Shown here: in pieces, positions 7,999 to 13,500 of the stretch
How the letters are laid out: every line of letters starts with the position of its first letter
Numbering within the stretch: position 1 is the stretch's first letter
Assembly: GCA_031281385.1 (NCBI GenBank)
Contig: JAITFL010000124.1
Coordinates: 1-13,500 of the forward strand
Length of the DNA: 13,500 nucleotides
Origin: Holophagales bacterium
GTDB lineage: Bacteria; Acidobacteriota; Holophagae; Holophagales; Holophagaceae
Reading direction: 5' to 3'
The notes under the pieces: generated by a model
What the model was told of the DNA's origin: nothing
The model's database searches: none
The model's input: the letters and a program-made list of their open reading frames with translations, nothing else
Translations under genes and position numbers: made by a program

Positions 7999-8184
7999 CG
8001 TTGGCTTTGACGCTACGCGGCAGCGTCATACCGATTTGCAATCAAAAGATTGCATAATCGGTATAAGGCGGCGGGAACCGACGCCCGCAAGTTTTTGAAA
8101 ATGCTGGGTTTCCCGGCGTTTTCAAAAACTTTGGCGTACAGCGTTCAATGTCAATTGAACGCAATTTGGTATCAAAAGCCAACG
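7999..8184. repeat. Multibranched hairpin structure, possible structured RNA
   Basis: A 10-bp closing stem CGTTGGCTTT (7999-8008) / AAAGCCAACG (8175-8184) encloses five hairpins: GACGCT / AGCGTC (8009-8014, 8022-8027); a 16-bp stem with one bulge (8028-8043 with 8048-8064, loop AAAA); GCGGG / CCCGC (8071-8075, 8084-8088); a 20-bp stem with two G.T pairs (8089-8108 with 8112-8131, loop TTT); and GCGTTCAAT / ATTGAACGC (8141-8149, 8154-8162). Nearly all bases are in some stem, far more than expected by chance. No known RNA family is recognised and the strand of any transcript is unknown. Confidence 0.6.
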
Positions 8185-8274
8185 CCACTTGACCTTGTTC
8201 CTCCGGTGACTTGCAAGACTCTGCCAAATCTTTTCTTACTGGCGAATGGCAATTCCATCACGCCGAATGAAGAC

Positions 8275-8511
8275 GCGGCGAGGTCATTCGCCGCTTGGAC
8301 TCGGGACGGGCGTACTTCGGCCTTGAGTGTTTCGCGCCGAGTCATGGAAAAGCTTATTAAATGCTAACTGGGGATTCATTCAGGGTGGCCTCGCATGCGA
8401 GTCCACCCTTCATTACTCCCCAGACCCCTTATACTCGCTTCGCCTACGGCCCTATGTAGGGGCTGATACATGGGCACGGCTTCGATGAACGCGAAGAGAG
8501 TTTTGCAAGTG
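8275..8511 (-). repeat. Dispersed repeat copy R1 (full length)
   Basis: Read on the minus strand: end motif CACTTGCAAAAC (8511-8500), 13 variable bases, the 31-base unit (8484-8454), a conserved block of about 30 bases, the covarying hairpin (8423-8368), the conserved TTAGCATTTAATAAGC and following ~70 bases, and finally GCGGCGA / TCGCCGC (8294-8275, loop of six). Hairpin: outer stem 8368-8374 / 8417-8423, inner stem 8382-8388 / 8403-8409, capped by the 12-base palindrome CTCGCATGCGAG (8390-8401). It lies just downstream of the metG-SRPBCC transcription unit in the same sense, so it could be in the 3' end of that mRNA. Confidence 0.75.
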
Positions 8512-8553
8512 GCTCAATTGTCAATTTGTCAGTAGGAATCTCAAAACCCGAAA

Positions 8554-8904
8554 CTAGCCATGTTTTGCAAGATGCTCTATGAGCCGTTCCCAAACGCGCT
8601 CGCTCCTGATGCGCCACCAGCCCATCAAAAGGATCACCGGCCAGCCCTTAAAGCGGTTCCTGTATGTGAGCAATAGTCGGCCCTCTTGTTTTTCCACCGT
8701 GTACCAAGCGTCTTCCTCGATGCCCAACCTATTGAATCTGCACGAAGCCACAAAACGCTCACCGTCCTCCACGATTTGGGGGTCTGCCCTGCGGCAGCGC
8801 GGGTGCCAGCGGCAATAGCTGGCCCCGTCCATCAGTGCATCGCGGACTAAGTGGAAAGGGGCATTGGTGTCCCGCACCAGCTCGAACTGCCAGACAGGGC
8901 GCAT
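8554..8904 (-). CDS. Small SRPBCC/START-like protein
   Basis: A 116-residue protein whose pattern fits the SRPBCC (polyketide cyclase/START-like) fold: an N-terminal strand WQFELVRDTNAP, a helix with YCRWHPRC, beta strands ERFVASCRFNRLG, EEDAWYTVEKQEGRLLLTYR, and a C-terminal amphipathic helix SERVWERLIEHLAKHG. Such proteins bind hydrophobic ligands; the ligand here is unknown. The family is usually 130-160 residues, so it is short. The ATG at 8904, 40 bases after the metG stop, is preferred because the fold begins there; an in-frame ATG at 8973 overlapping metG by 29 bases would add 23 residues. Neither start has a strong Shine-Dalgarno. Probably cotranscribed with metG. Its last codons contain CTTGCAAAAC, which recurs 62 bases further on at the edge of R1. 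Confidence 0.72.
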   Translation of the reverse strand: MRPVWQFELVRDTNAPFHLVRDALMDGASYCRWHPRCRRADPQIVEDGERFVASCRFNRLGIEEDAWYTVEKQEGRLLLTYRNRFKGWPVILLMGWWRIRSERVWERLIEHLAKHG

Positions 8905-8944
8905 CAATGGTTCTGCCGCCCGCAAGGACAATCGTGGATGGGCA

Positions 8945-10912
8945 TCACTTGACGATGAACCCAGGCAGCGCATCGTCAGCGGGCGAGATCAGATAGGGCT
9001 TTGAATTGTTGTCCGAGGCGCACAGCAGCATCCCGTGGCTCTCTATCCCCATCAATTTTCGCGGGGCCAAGTTTGCGACAACAATAACGCTTCTGCCTAC
9101 CAATTGGGCGGGTTCGTAGGCCTTTCCGATGCCGCCAACGACCGTGCGAATTTCTAGCCCAATGTCAACTTTCATCTTTATCAGCTTGTCGCTTTTTGGA
9201 ACCCGCTCTGCCTCCAATATCCTGCCCACCCTAAGGTCTGTCTTCCAAAAAGTGTCGTAGTCTGTCGTTTCGCGGAGTTCGGGTACATCCAGTTTTTGTG
9301 CCTTGGGAGCGGGTGCCGCTTGCTGGGCCTCTATTTCGGCCATCGCCGAATCTTTGTCTATCCTTGCAAACAAAGGCTTGGCCTCTTTCACCGGGCCGGG
9401 GGCTGGAGCTTCCACCGCCAAATCCGCAAATTTCTGGTCTGCGGCCCTGCCCGCAAGCCCCAGCGATTCCCACAGAGTCTGGCACATTTCGGGCATCACG
9501 GGCGAGGCGAGCACGGCGGTCAGCCTAAGGGCGCGGTACAGTTGGGCCAGAACAGTGTCCAGCTTTGCGCTGTTCGATTCGCTCTTTGCCAAATTCCACG
9601 GCTCGGATTTTACGATATAGCCATCTAGGCCCCTGAGCATCCCCCAAAGGCCATCCAACGCGCCGCTGAAGTTGTACTGCTCCATCTTTCCCAAGTATTC
9701 GGGGCCAGCCTTTGCAATCAAGCCCTTTATTTCCTTGTCGGCGTCGTCCCATTTCGCGGGGGTGGGCACCGAGCCGCCGCGGTAGCGGTGGATCATGCTT
9801 ATAGTTCTGCTTGCTAGGTTGCCAAGGCCATTGGCCAAATCTGCGTTGAGGCGTTCCATGTAGCCCTCGAATGTAAAACTTCTGTCGTGCCCAATCTGCA
9901 TGTCCCTGAGCAAAAAATATCTGGCCGCGTCATTCCCAAAGTGCAGCAGCTCTTTTGGCCTGACAATGTTCCCCAGAGACTTGCTGATCTTTGTGTCGCC
10001 CATGAGCCACCATCCATGGGTGAGGATGGCATGTGGCAGTTGCTTTCGTATGCGGTCGGGCAGCTCGCCGTCCAACGCGTCGCCTTTCTCTCTGAACTCC
10101 GCCATGAGGAAGGCAGGCCAATAGACAGCGTGGAAGCGCAAAATGTCCTTGCCTATGACCTGCGCCCTTGGCGGCCAATGGCCATCCTTGCAGCCGCTCA
10201 TGTAGCTGTGCAGCGCGTCAAACCACACGTACATTACGTGTTTCTCGTCCCCGGGCACTGGTATGCCCCACGAAATTGAAGTGCGGCTTATAGAGAGATC
10301 CTGCAAGTGGCCCCTCTCCCCATTTGGCGCGACGAACTGCTTGACTTCGTTCAGGCGAAATTCGGGGACGACAAATTCCGGGTACCGGTCAAACAACTGG
10401 ATCAGCCAATTTTCGTAAGCGGACAGGCGAAAGAAGTAGCTCTCTTCTTTCAATGTCGTAAGCGTATGCCCCAGCCCTTGCGCCTGCAGCTCTTTGACTT
10501 GCATCTCGGTGACAAAGGCCTCGTCCGATACGCTGTAAAGCCCTTCATACTCGGCCTTGTAGATGTCGCCCTTGGCCAATAGCTCCTTGAAACGCTTTTG
10601 CACTAGGTCTTTGTGGGCTTTGTGCGTCGTCCTGATAAAAAAGTCGTGGGTCAGGCCCATCTGTTTCCACAGGTTTTCAAAATTGGGCGCCACGTCGTCA
10701 ACCAACTGCTGCGGGGCTATCCCCAATTCGCTGGCAACCCTCTCGATTTTTTGCCCATGCTCGTCTGTGCCTGTCAAAAAAAACACGTCATCGCCCATCA
10801 TGCGGCGGTGCCTGGCTATTACGTCAACCAAGATCGTTGTGTACGTATGCCCTATGTGCGGCTTGTCGTTCACATAGTACATCGGTGTGGTGATAAAAAA
10901 CTTTTGGGGCAC
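8945..10912 (-). CDS. metG: Methionyl-tRNA synthetase with C-terminal tRNA-binding domain
   Basis: MetG attaches methionine to tRNA-Met in the cytosol. The 655-residue protein shows the class I signatures PHIGH (residues 18-22) and the KMSKS loop as KISKS (308-312), the FLTGTDEHGQKI segment near 46-56 and the anticodon-binding helical domain near 350-500. A C-terminal EMAP/Trbp111-type OB domain (about 550-655, DLRVGRILEAERVPKSDKL to the end) favours dimerisation and tRNA binding. The connective-peptide region (about 125-165) has no cysteines, so the zinc knuckle of many MetRS enzymes is absent, as in the zinc-free group. The start codon is GTG with GGAGGG four bases upstream; translation begins at the expected N-terminus. 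First gene of a likely two-gene unit with the SRPBCC-like gene. Confidence 0.97.
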   Translation of the reverse strand: MPQKFFITTPMYYVNDKPHIGHTYTTILVDVIARHRRMMGDDVFFLTGTDEHGQKIERVASELGIAPQQLVDDVAPNFENLWKQMGLTHDFFIRTTHKAHKDLVQKRFKELLAKGDIYKAEYEGLYSVSDEAFVTEMQVKELQAQGLGHTLTTLKEESYFFRLSAYENWLIQLFDRYPEFVVPEFRLNEVKQFVAPNGERGHLQDLSISRTSISWGIPVPGDEKHVMYVWFDALHSYMSGCKDGHWPPRAQVIGKDILRFHAVYWPAFLMAEFREKGDALDGELPDRIRKQLPHAILTHGWWLMGDTKISKSLGNIVRPKELLHFGNDAARYFLLRDMQIGHDRSFTFEGYMERLNADLANGLGNLASRTISMIHRYRGGSVPTPAKWDDADKEIKGLIAKAGPEYLGKMEQYNFSGALDGLWGMLRGLDGYIVKSEPWNLAKSESNSAKLDTVLAQLYRALRLTAVLASPVMPEMCQTLWESLGLAGRAADQKFADLAVEAPAPGPVKEAKPLFARIDKDSAMAEIEAQQAAPAPKAQKLDVPELRETTDYDTFWKTDLRVGRILEAERVPKSDKLIKMKVDIGLEIRTVVGGIGKAYEPAQLVGRSVIVVANLAPRKLMGIESHGMLLCASDNNSKPYLISPADDALPGFIVK

Positions 10913-10929
10913 GATCCCTCCAACTCACT

Positions 10930-10937
10930 ATTTTATA
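10930..10937 (-). promoter_or_regulatory. Possible -10 element of metG
   Basis: On the minus strand TATAAAAT lies about 17 bases before the GTG start and its GGAGGG. No good -35 is found at the right distance, so the call rests on the -10 alone. The end motif CTTGCAAAAC of R2 begins 24 bases further upstream. Confidence 0.3.
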
Positions 10938-10960
10938 CCGACATGCAATATTTTGGGCTT

Positions 10961-11262
10961 CTTGCAAAACTATCCGCCCGTCTATCGAAGCCATGCCCAT
11001 GTACCAGCCCCTACATCGAAGCCACCCACCATGCATCCACTCGCTGAACGAAGTCATGACCATGTATCAGCCCTTACATAGGGCAGTTGGCGAGGCGAGT
11101 ACCCGGGGTCTGGGGGGTAGCGAAGGGTGGCCGCAACAACGCGCTTACTAGCAACACCAGATGCGGGCAACCCTGAGCGGACCCCCAGTTAGCATCCGGG
11201 CGGGCTCCATGAACCGGCGATGAATGAGCTAAGTCACCGGGCCACCATCCCGAGTACGTAAG
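10961..11262 (+). repeat. Dispersed repeat copy R2 (long form)
   Basis: On the plus strand: CTTGCAAAAC (10961-10970), 15 bases, three tandem 31/32-base units (10986-11079), the conserved ~30-base block (11080-11109), then the hairpin with outer stem CTGGGGG (11110-11116) / CCCCCAG (11182-11188), the G.A-rich middle GTAGCGA (11117-11123) / GAGCGGA (11175-11181), inner AGGGT / ACCCT (11124-11128, 11170-11174) and CCGC / GCGG (11131-11134, 11163-11166). Its apical loop is longer than in R1 and R3. TTAGCAT follows (11189-11195), then sequence still alignable to R1 (TCCATGA...CGGCG, ATCCCGAGT) to about 11262. It points away from metG. Confidence 0.75.
10986..11079 (+). repeat. Three tandem 31/32-base units
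   Basis: Units at 10986-11016, 11017-11048 and 11049-11079 each begin CGAAG; the first and third end in CCC(C/T)TACAT and contain ATGTA...TACAT, able to form a small hairpin, while the middle one has diverged. The same unit occurs singly in R1, R3 and R4 and in tandem (second, degenerate unit) beside R3 and R5. Confidence 0.7.
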
Positions 11263-11406
11263 ATAGGAACGTGCTACCGGGACGCGCCGGGCACCCATTC
11301 TGCCCGATGAATCTGCCGGACTAGGAGTAGGGGTTAGGGTAAGCAAGGAGATCGTTGACAAGGATGCGGGTTGGTGCGCCGCGCCATGCTTATGCCGATT
11401 GATGGC
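11263..11406. other. GC-rich structured spacer between R2 and R3
   Basis: No gene is seen. Hairpins visible at or across its edges: CCCG-AGTACGT (11249-11259) with ACGTGCT-ac-CGGG (11269-11281); CGGGCA / TGCCCG (11288-11293, 11301-11306); and an 11-bp perfect inverted repeat CGCCGCGCCAT (11377-11387) / ATGGCGCGGCG (11402-11412) that competes with the GCGGCGA hairpin of R3. The run GGGTTAGGGTAAGCAAGGAG (11331-11350) resembles GCTAGGGCAAGCAAGGAG on the right side of ilvE (13169-13186). Confidence 0.5.
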
Positions 11407-11648
11407 GCGGCGAGGTCATTCGCCGCTCGAACTCGGGGCGGGCATCTTGTGGCCTGTTGCGTTTTGCGCCGGGGCTTGGAAAAGCTTATTGAATGCTAAC
11501 TGGGGATTCGCTCGGGCCCGCCGCGCATGCGCGTCGAACCCTCGCTACTCCCCAGCCCCCTTGTCCTCGTTTCGCTTACTGACCTATGTAGGGGCTGATA
11601 CATGGACACGGCTTCGATGGGCGGGTGGATGTTTGGGAGATGGCTTCG
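11407..11648 (-). repeat. Dispersed repeat copy R3 (full length)
   Basis: Read on the minus strand: a degenerate unit (11648-11617), the 31-base unit (11616-11586), the conserved block, then the hairpin 11555-11500 with outer stem CTGGGGA / TCCCCAG, G.A-rich middle GTAGCGA / GAGCGAA, short GGG / CCC stem and apical palindrome CGCGCATGCGCG (11522-11533). TTAGCATTCAATAAGC (11499-11484) and about 60 further alignable bases follow, ending in GCGGCGA / TCGCCGC (11426-11407). It is tail to tail with R2 and lies downstream of ilvE in the ilvE sense. Confidence 0.75.
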
Positions 11649-11781
11649 AGGTAGGCTTTTCAGGTGGGAAGAACGCTCATTCGGTGCTAAACGCTCAATC
11701 CGCAATTAATAATCATCGCGGCGAAGCCGCTTCAATACTTACCCTGCCCCCTAGCCCCTGATCTCTGAAACCCGACCCCTC
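11584..11781. repeat. Left arm of inverted repeat enclosing ilvE
   Basis: This stretch aligns end to end with the reverse complement of 13141-13332. Positions 11644-11703 match 58 of 60 bases; the parts on either side are more diverged but keep the hairpin GCGGC-gaa-GCCGC and the closing GACCCCTC. The core contains AACGCTCA twice as a direct repeat. Confidence 0.75.
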
Positions 11782-11809
11782 TTTAAGGGGCGCTTTGCGC
11801 CCCTTAAAG
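11781..11809 (-). terminator. 13-bp hairpin overlapping the ilvE stop codon
   Basis: Perfect arms CTTTAAGGGGCGC (11781-11793) and GCGCCCCTTAAAG (11797-11809), three-base loop. The ilvE stop codon (11804-11806) is inside the stem. Read in the ilvE sense the hairpin is followed by AGGGGTCGGG, not a T-run, so it may protect the mRNA 3' end or end transcription in a factor-aided way rather than as a standard intrinsic terminator. Confidence 0.6.
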
Positions 11810-12916
11810 TATCTTGTAAAGCCACCCATGCGTATCTGGAGCAAGGCCGTGCTGTATGTTCAGCAGCGTTTCGCGCAGCTTCGCGGTGACGGGTCCTGTC
11901 TGGCCGTCCTTGACGACCCAAGTTCCGCGTGAGGATTTGACGGTTCCTATTGGCGTGATAACGGCTGCGGTGCCGCAGGCGAATGCCTCTGTCATGCGAC
12001 CTTCTTTAAGGTCTTTTTCCCAGTCGTCAATCGAAATCCTGCGCTCCTCTGCGCCAAAGCCCAGTTCCTTTGCTACCTCCAGCAGGCTCATGCGGGTAAT
12101 CCCCGGCAGCAGCGTTCCCGTCAGAGCTGGCGTGGCGACTATGGTCTTGCCATTTTCTTCATAGACAAAAAAGATGTTCATCCCGCCCATCTCTTCTACG
12201 TATTTGCGGTGTATGGCGTCTATCCACACAACTTGGTCGCACCCAAGGCCCTGCGCCTGGCGCTGTGCCACTAGGCTGGCGGCATAGTTGCCCGCGCATT
12301 TTGCGTAGCCAGTGCCGCCTGGCGCAGCGCGGACGTAGTCTTCAGAAATCCACACCGTGACAGGCTTTACACCTTGGGGAAAGTAGGCCCCCGACGGAGA
12401 GGCAATCAGGATGAACAGGTATTCTTTGGAAGCCCTGACCCCAAGCCCAATTTCCGTGCTTACCATGAATGGGCGCAAATAAAGGCTTTCACCCAAATTC
12501 TTTGGAACCCACGCGCGCTCTTGCGATACCAGCAGTTCGGTGGCCTCGATAAAAAGCTCCACGGGAAGGTCGGGCATGGCCAGCCTCTTGGCCGACGCAT
12601 TGAACCGGTCGGCGTTGGCCTTGGGCCTAAACGTCTTTATGCTTCCGTCCGGCTGGTGGTATGCCTTGAAGCCCTCAAAGATCGCCTGCCCATAGTGGAA
12701 CACCGACCCCGCCGGGTCAATCGGAATAGGGCCGTACGGCTGCAGCTTGCCCACACCCCAGCCCTCGCCCTCCTTGTAGGGGATAACGACCATGTTTTCG
12801 GTGAGCACCCGGCCGAACCCAGGATTTTTCATCTTGGCCTCCCTCTCGCTGTCCGGCATGGGGGGCGCGGGCATCAACTCAAAGCGTCCGCTTGCAGATA
12901 GTTTGGCATTGGACAT
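11804..12916 (-). CDS. ilvE: Branched-chain amino acid aminotransferase
   Basis: A PLP-dependent class IV (fold type IV) aminotransferase that interconverts leucine, isoleucine and valine with their 2-keto acids using glutamate/2-oxoglutarate. At 370 residues it is of the longer BCAT type (about 350-370) rather than the ~309-residue enterobacterial form. Visible motifs: HYGQAIFEGFKAY, YLRPFMVSTEIGLGV, the Schiff-base lysine K206 in GGTGYAKCAGNYAASL, VEEMGGMNIFFV, TPALTGTLLPGITR and EAFACGTAAVITPIG. The ATG has GGAG five bases upstream. A TACAAT about 70 bases upstream on the gene strand could be a -10, but no well-spaced -35 is seen. No other ilv or leu gene is adjacent; the gene sits alone between inverted repeat arms. 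Confidence 0.97.
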   Translation of the reverse strand: MSNAKLSASGRFELMPAPPMPDSEREAKMKNPGFGRVLTENMVVIPYKEGEGWGVGKLQPYGPIPIDPAGSVFHYGQAIFEGFKAYHQPDGSIKTFRPKANADRFNASAKRLAMPDLPVELFIEATELLVSQERAWVPKNLGESLYLRPFMVSTEIGLGVRASKEYLFILIASPSGAYFPQGVKPVTVWISEDYVRAAPGGTGYAKCAGNYAASLVAQRQAQGLGCDQVVWIDAIHRKYVEEMGGMNIFFVYEENGKTIVATPALTGTLLPGITRMSLLEVAKELGFGAEERRISIDDWEKDLKEGRMTEAFACGTAAVITPIGTVKSSRGTWVVKDGQTGPVTAKLRETLLNIQHGLAPDTHGWLYKIL

Positions 12917-13044
12917 GGTCGCTCCAAAAGGTTCAAGTTTTGGGGGGTGCTAGGATAACTCTGATTGTTGCTTGCATCTACATTGTATCAACTTTTTTGT
13001 GCTTCGCCATCAAACTGTATCTTTTCCCCCAAAAAAAGAACCTT

Positions 13045-13150
13045 TTTGCAAAATCTTCCAAATGCCCATCGAAGCCGTGCCCATGTATCCGCCCCAACAT
13101 AGGGCAGTAGGCGAGGCGAGTACCAGGGGTCTGGGGGGTAGCGAGGGGTC
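13045..13150 (+). repeat. Dispersed repeat copy R4 (truncated)
   Basis: TTTGCAAAAT (13045-13054, 8/10 to the end motif) is followed after 15 bases by one 31-base unit (13070-13100), the conserved block and the 5' half of the hairpin, CTGGGGG-GTAGCGAGGGG (13131-13148). The 3' half of the hairpin and TTAGCAT are missing; the sequence runs instead into the module shared with the left side of ilvE. It points away from ilvE, in its upstream region. Confidence 0.7.
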
Positions 13151-13332
13151 AGGTTTCAAGGATCAGGAGCTAGGGCAAGCAAGGAGGCGGCTTCGCCGCG
13201 TTGATTGTTAATAGCGGATTGAGCGTTTAGCACCGAATGAGCGTTCTTCCCGCCTGAAAAGCCTACCTCAAAGCCATCTCCATGTATCTGTCCGCTCATC
13301 GAAGCCATGCCCATGTATCAGCCCCTACATAG
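13141..13332. repeat. Right arm of inverted repeat enclosing ilvE
   Basis: Reverse-complement partner of 11584-11781. It includes the 60-base core (13214-13273), the hairpin GGCGGCTTCGCCGC around 13186-13199, and overlaps the end of R4 and the 31-base units of R5. It lies outside the presumed ilvE promoter region. Confidence 0.75.
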
Positions 13333-13375
13333 GGCAGTAGGCGAAGCGAGTACCCGGGGTCTGGGGTGCAAGCGG
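13269..13375 (+). repeat. Dispersed repeat copy R5 (truncated)
   Basis: Two tandem 31-base units (13269-13299, degenerate; 13300-13330, consensus-like), then the conserved block up to GGGGTCTGGGG. It departs from the family within the first hairpin arm (TGCAAGCGGGG instead of GGTAGCGAAGG). Same orientation as R4, so R4 and R5 are direct repeats about 230 bases apart. Confidence 0.7.
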
Positions 13376-13464
13376 GGCAGCGCGAGAACGACGCTGAACA
13401 AGCTGAAAACGCACGTGGCAGCACTGGCGACCAATGTGCCGCAGAGGCCAACGGAGGAAGTCTC
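13376..13464. other. Unassigned sequence after R5
   Basis: Nothing recognisable. A plus-strand frame that begins inside R5 (ATG at 13306 or 13312) stays open to the window end and would read TLNKLKTHVAALATNV here, but it has no ribosome-binding site and starts in repeat sequence, so it is not called as a gene; the continuation outside the window could change this. Confidence 0.3.
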
Positions 13465-13498
13465 GCGTATCCGGAGCGCAAGCGCAGGATACCGAGAG
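13465..13498. repeat. Short hairpin repeat, second copy
   Basis: Matches 7929-7961. GTATCC (13467-13472) pairs with GGATAC (13487-13492), GCGC (13476-13479) with GCGC (13482-13485), and here the stem extends with CTCG (13462-13465) / CGAG (13493-13496) across one unpaired C. Confidence 0.7.
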
Positions 13499-13500
13499 CC

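Larger units (their letters stand above)
7729..8511. other. Noncoding island 1, rich in hairpins, bounded by 12-base inverted repeats
   Basis: Between the xthA start and the SRPBCC-like gene there is no credible protein gene. The stretch begins with CACTTGCAAAAC (7729-7740) and ends with its exact reverse complement (8500-8511). Inside, in order: a long-range inverted repeat (7798-7912), a short hairpin repeat (7929-7961), a multibranched fold (7999-8184), a small nested hairpin GGCG-a-ATGG / CCAT-ca-CGCC (8241-8264), and repeat copy R1 (8275-8511). Open frames crossing it merely read through hairpin arms. Whether the 12-base ends are element termini or chance relics of a shared end motif is not decided. 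Confidence 0.55.

Noticed and set aside
8050..8367. 105-residue plus-strand open frame in island 1
   Set aside because: It starts inside one hairpin and crosses several others with no ribosome-binding site; the composition follows the inverted repeats rather than a protein.
10986..11079. Possible CRISPR array (tandem 31-base repeats)
   Set aside because: The units abut directly with no unique spacers, the middle one is degenerate, and no cas gene is present.
11074..11361. 95-residue minus-strand open frame through R2
   Set aside because: It reads across hairpin arms and repeat sequence, is low in complexity and rich in Pro/Ser/Arg, and matches no family recognised here.
11130..11400. Group II intron remnant
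   Set aside because: The region is GC-rich with several hairpins, but no GTGYG start, domain V or reverse-transcriptase fragment could be identified.
11491..11500. Integron attC-like site (GCTAAC beside a palindrome)
   Set aside because: The bases do not fit the RYYYAAC / GTTRRRY core sites, and there is no integrase gene.
11399..11761. 120-residue plus-strand open frame over R3
   Set aside because: It is the antisense reading of the repeat hairpin plus inverted arm, without a start signal or family similarity.

Overview
The window is bacterial chromosomal DNA carrying eleven confidently placed protein genes, almost all housekeeping, plus three unusually repeat-rich noncoding islands. The phylum cannot be fixed from this sequence. 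An exported protein that joins a carboxypeptidase-regulatory-like fold to TPRs, and a long cytosolic TPR protein, would fit Acidobacteriota or a similar Gram-negative group, but that is inference.

Left part (1-7709), compactly packed: purM (minus) and folE (plus) diverge from a 79-base gap; an orphan OmpR/PhoB-type response regulator follows folE. Convergent to it are a TPR protein, a D-2-hydroxyacid dehydrogenase and ruvA, all on the minus strand (ruvA and the dehydrogenase 7 bases apart). An exported TPR protein runs divergently from ruvA and converges on an exonuclease III gene (xthA-type). Right part: a metG operon with a small SRPBCC-like gene, and ilvE alone. The genes supply purine synthesis, folate or queuosine precursor synthesis, DNA recombination and repair, methionyl-tRNA charging and branched-chain amino acid transamination; apart from two likely operons there is no evidence that they form one pathway.

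The noncoding islands are the striking part: about 7729-8511, 10961-11803 and 13045 to the window end, with a smaller hairpin cluster at 1-116. They share modules: a 10-base end motif CTTGCAAAAC; a 31-base unit in single or tandem copies; a conserved ~30-base block; and a long hairpin whose three complete copies (here R1, R2, R3) differ by compensatory base-pair changes and keep the same pattern of G.A mismatches. Two further truncated copies (R4, R5) lie upstream of ilvE. Copies point away from the neighbouring genes, so the metG operon and ilvE are each bracketed by outward-facing copies, and ilvE is also enclosed by ~195-base inverted arms containing a 60-base core that is 58/60 identical.

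No transposase, integrase, CRISPR array, rRNA or tRNA was recognised. The repeat family looks like a structured, dispersed noncoding element (RNA or single-stranded-DNA fold, possibly non-autonomous mobile); it is the best candidate in the window for something undescribed.
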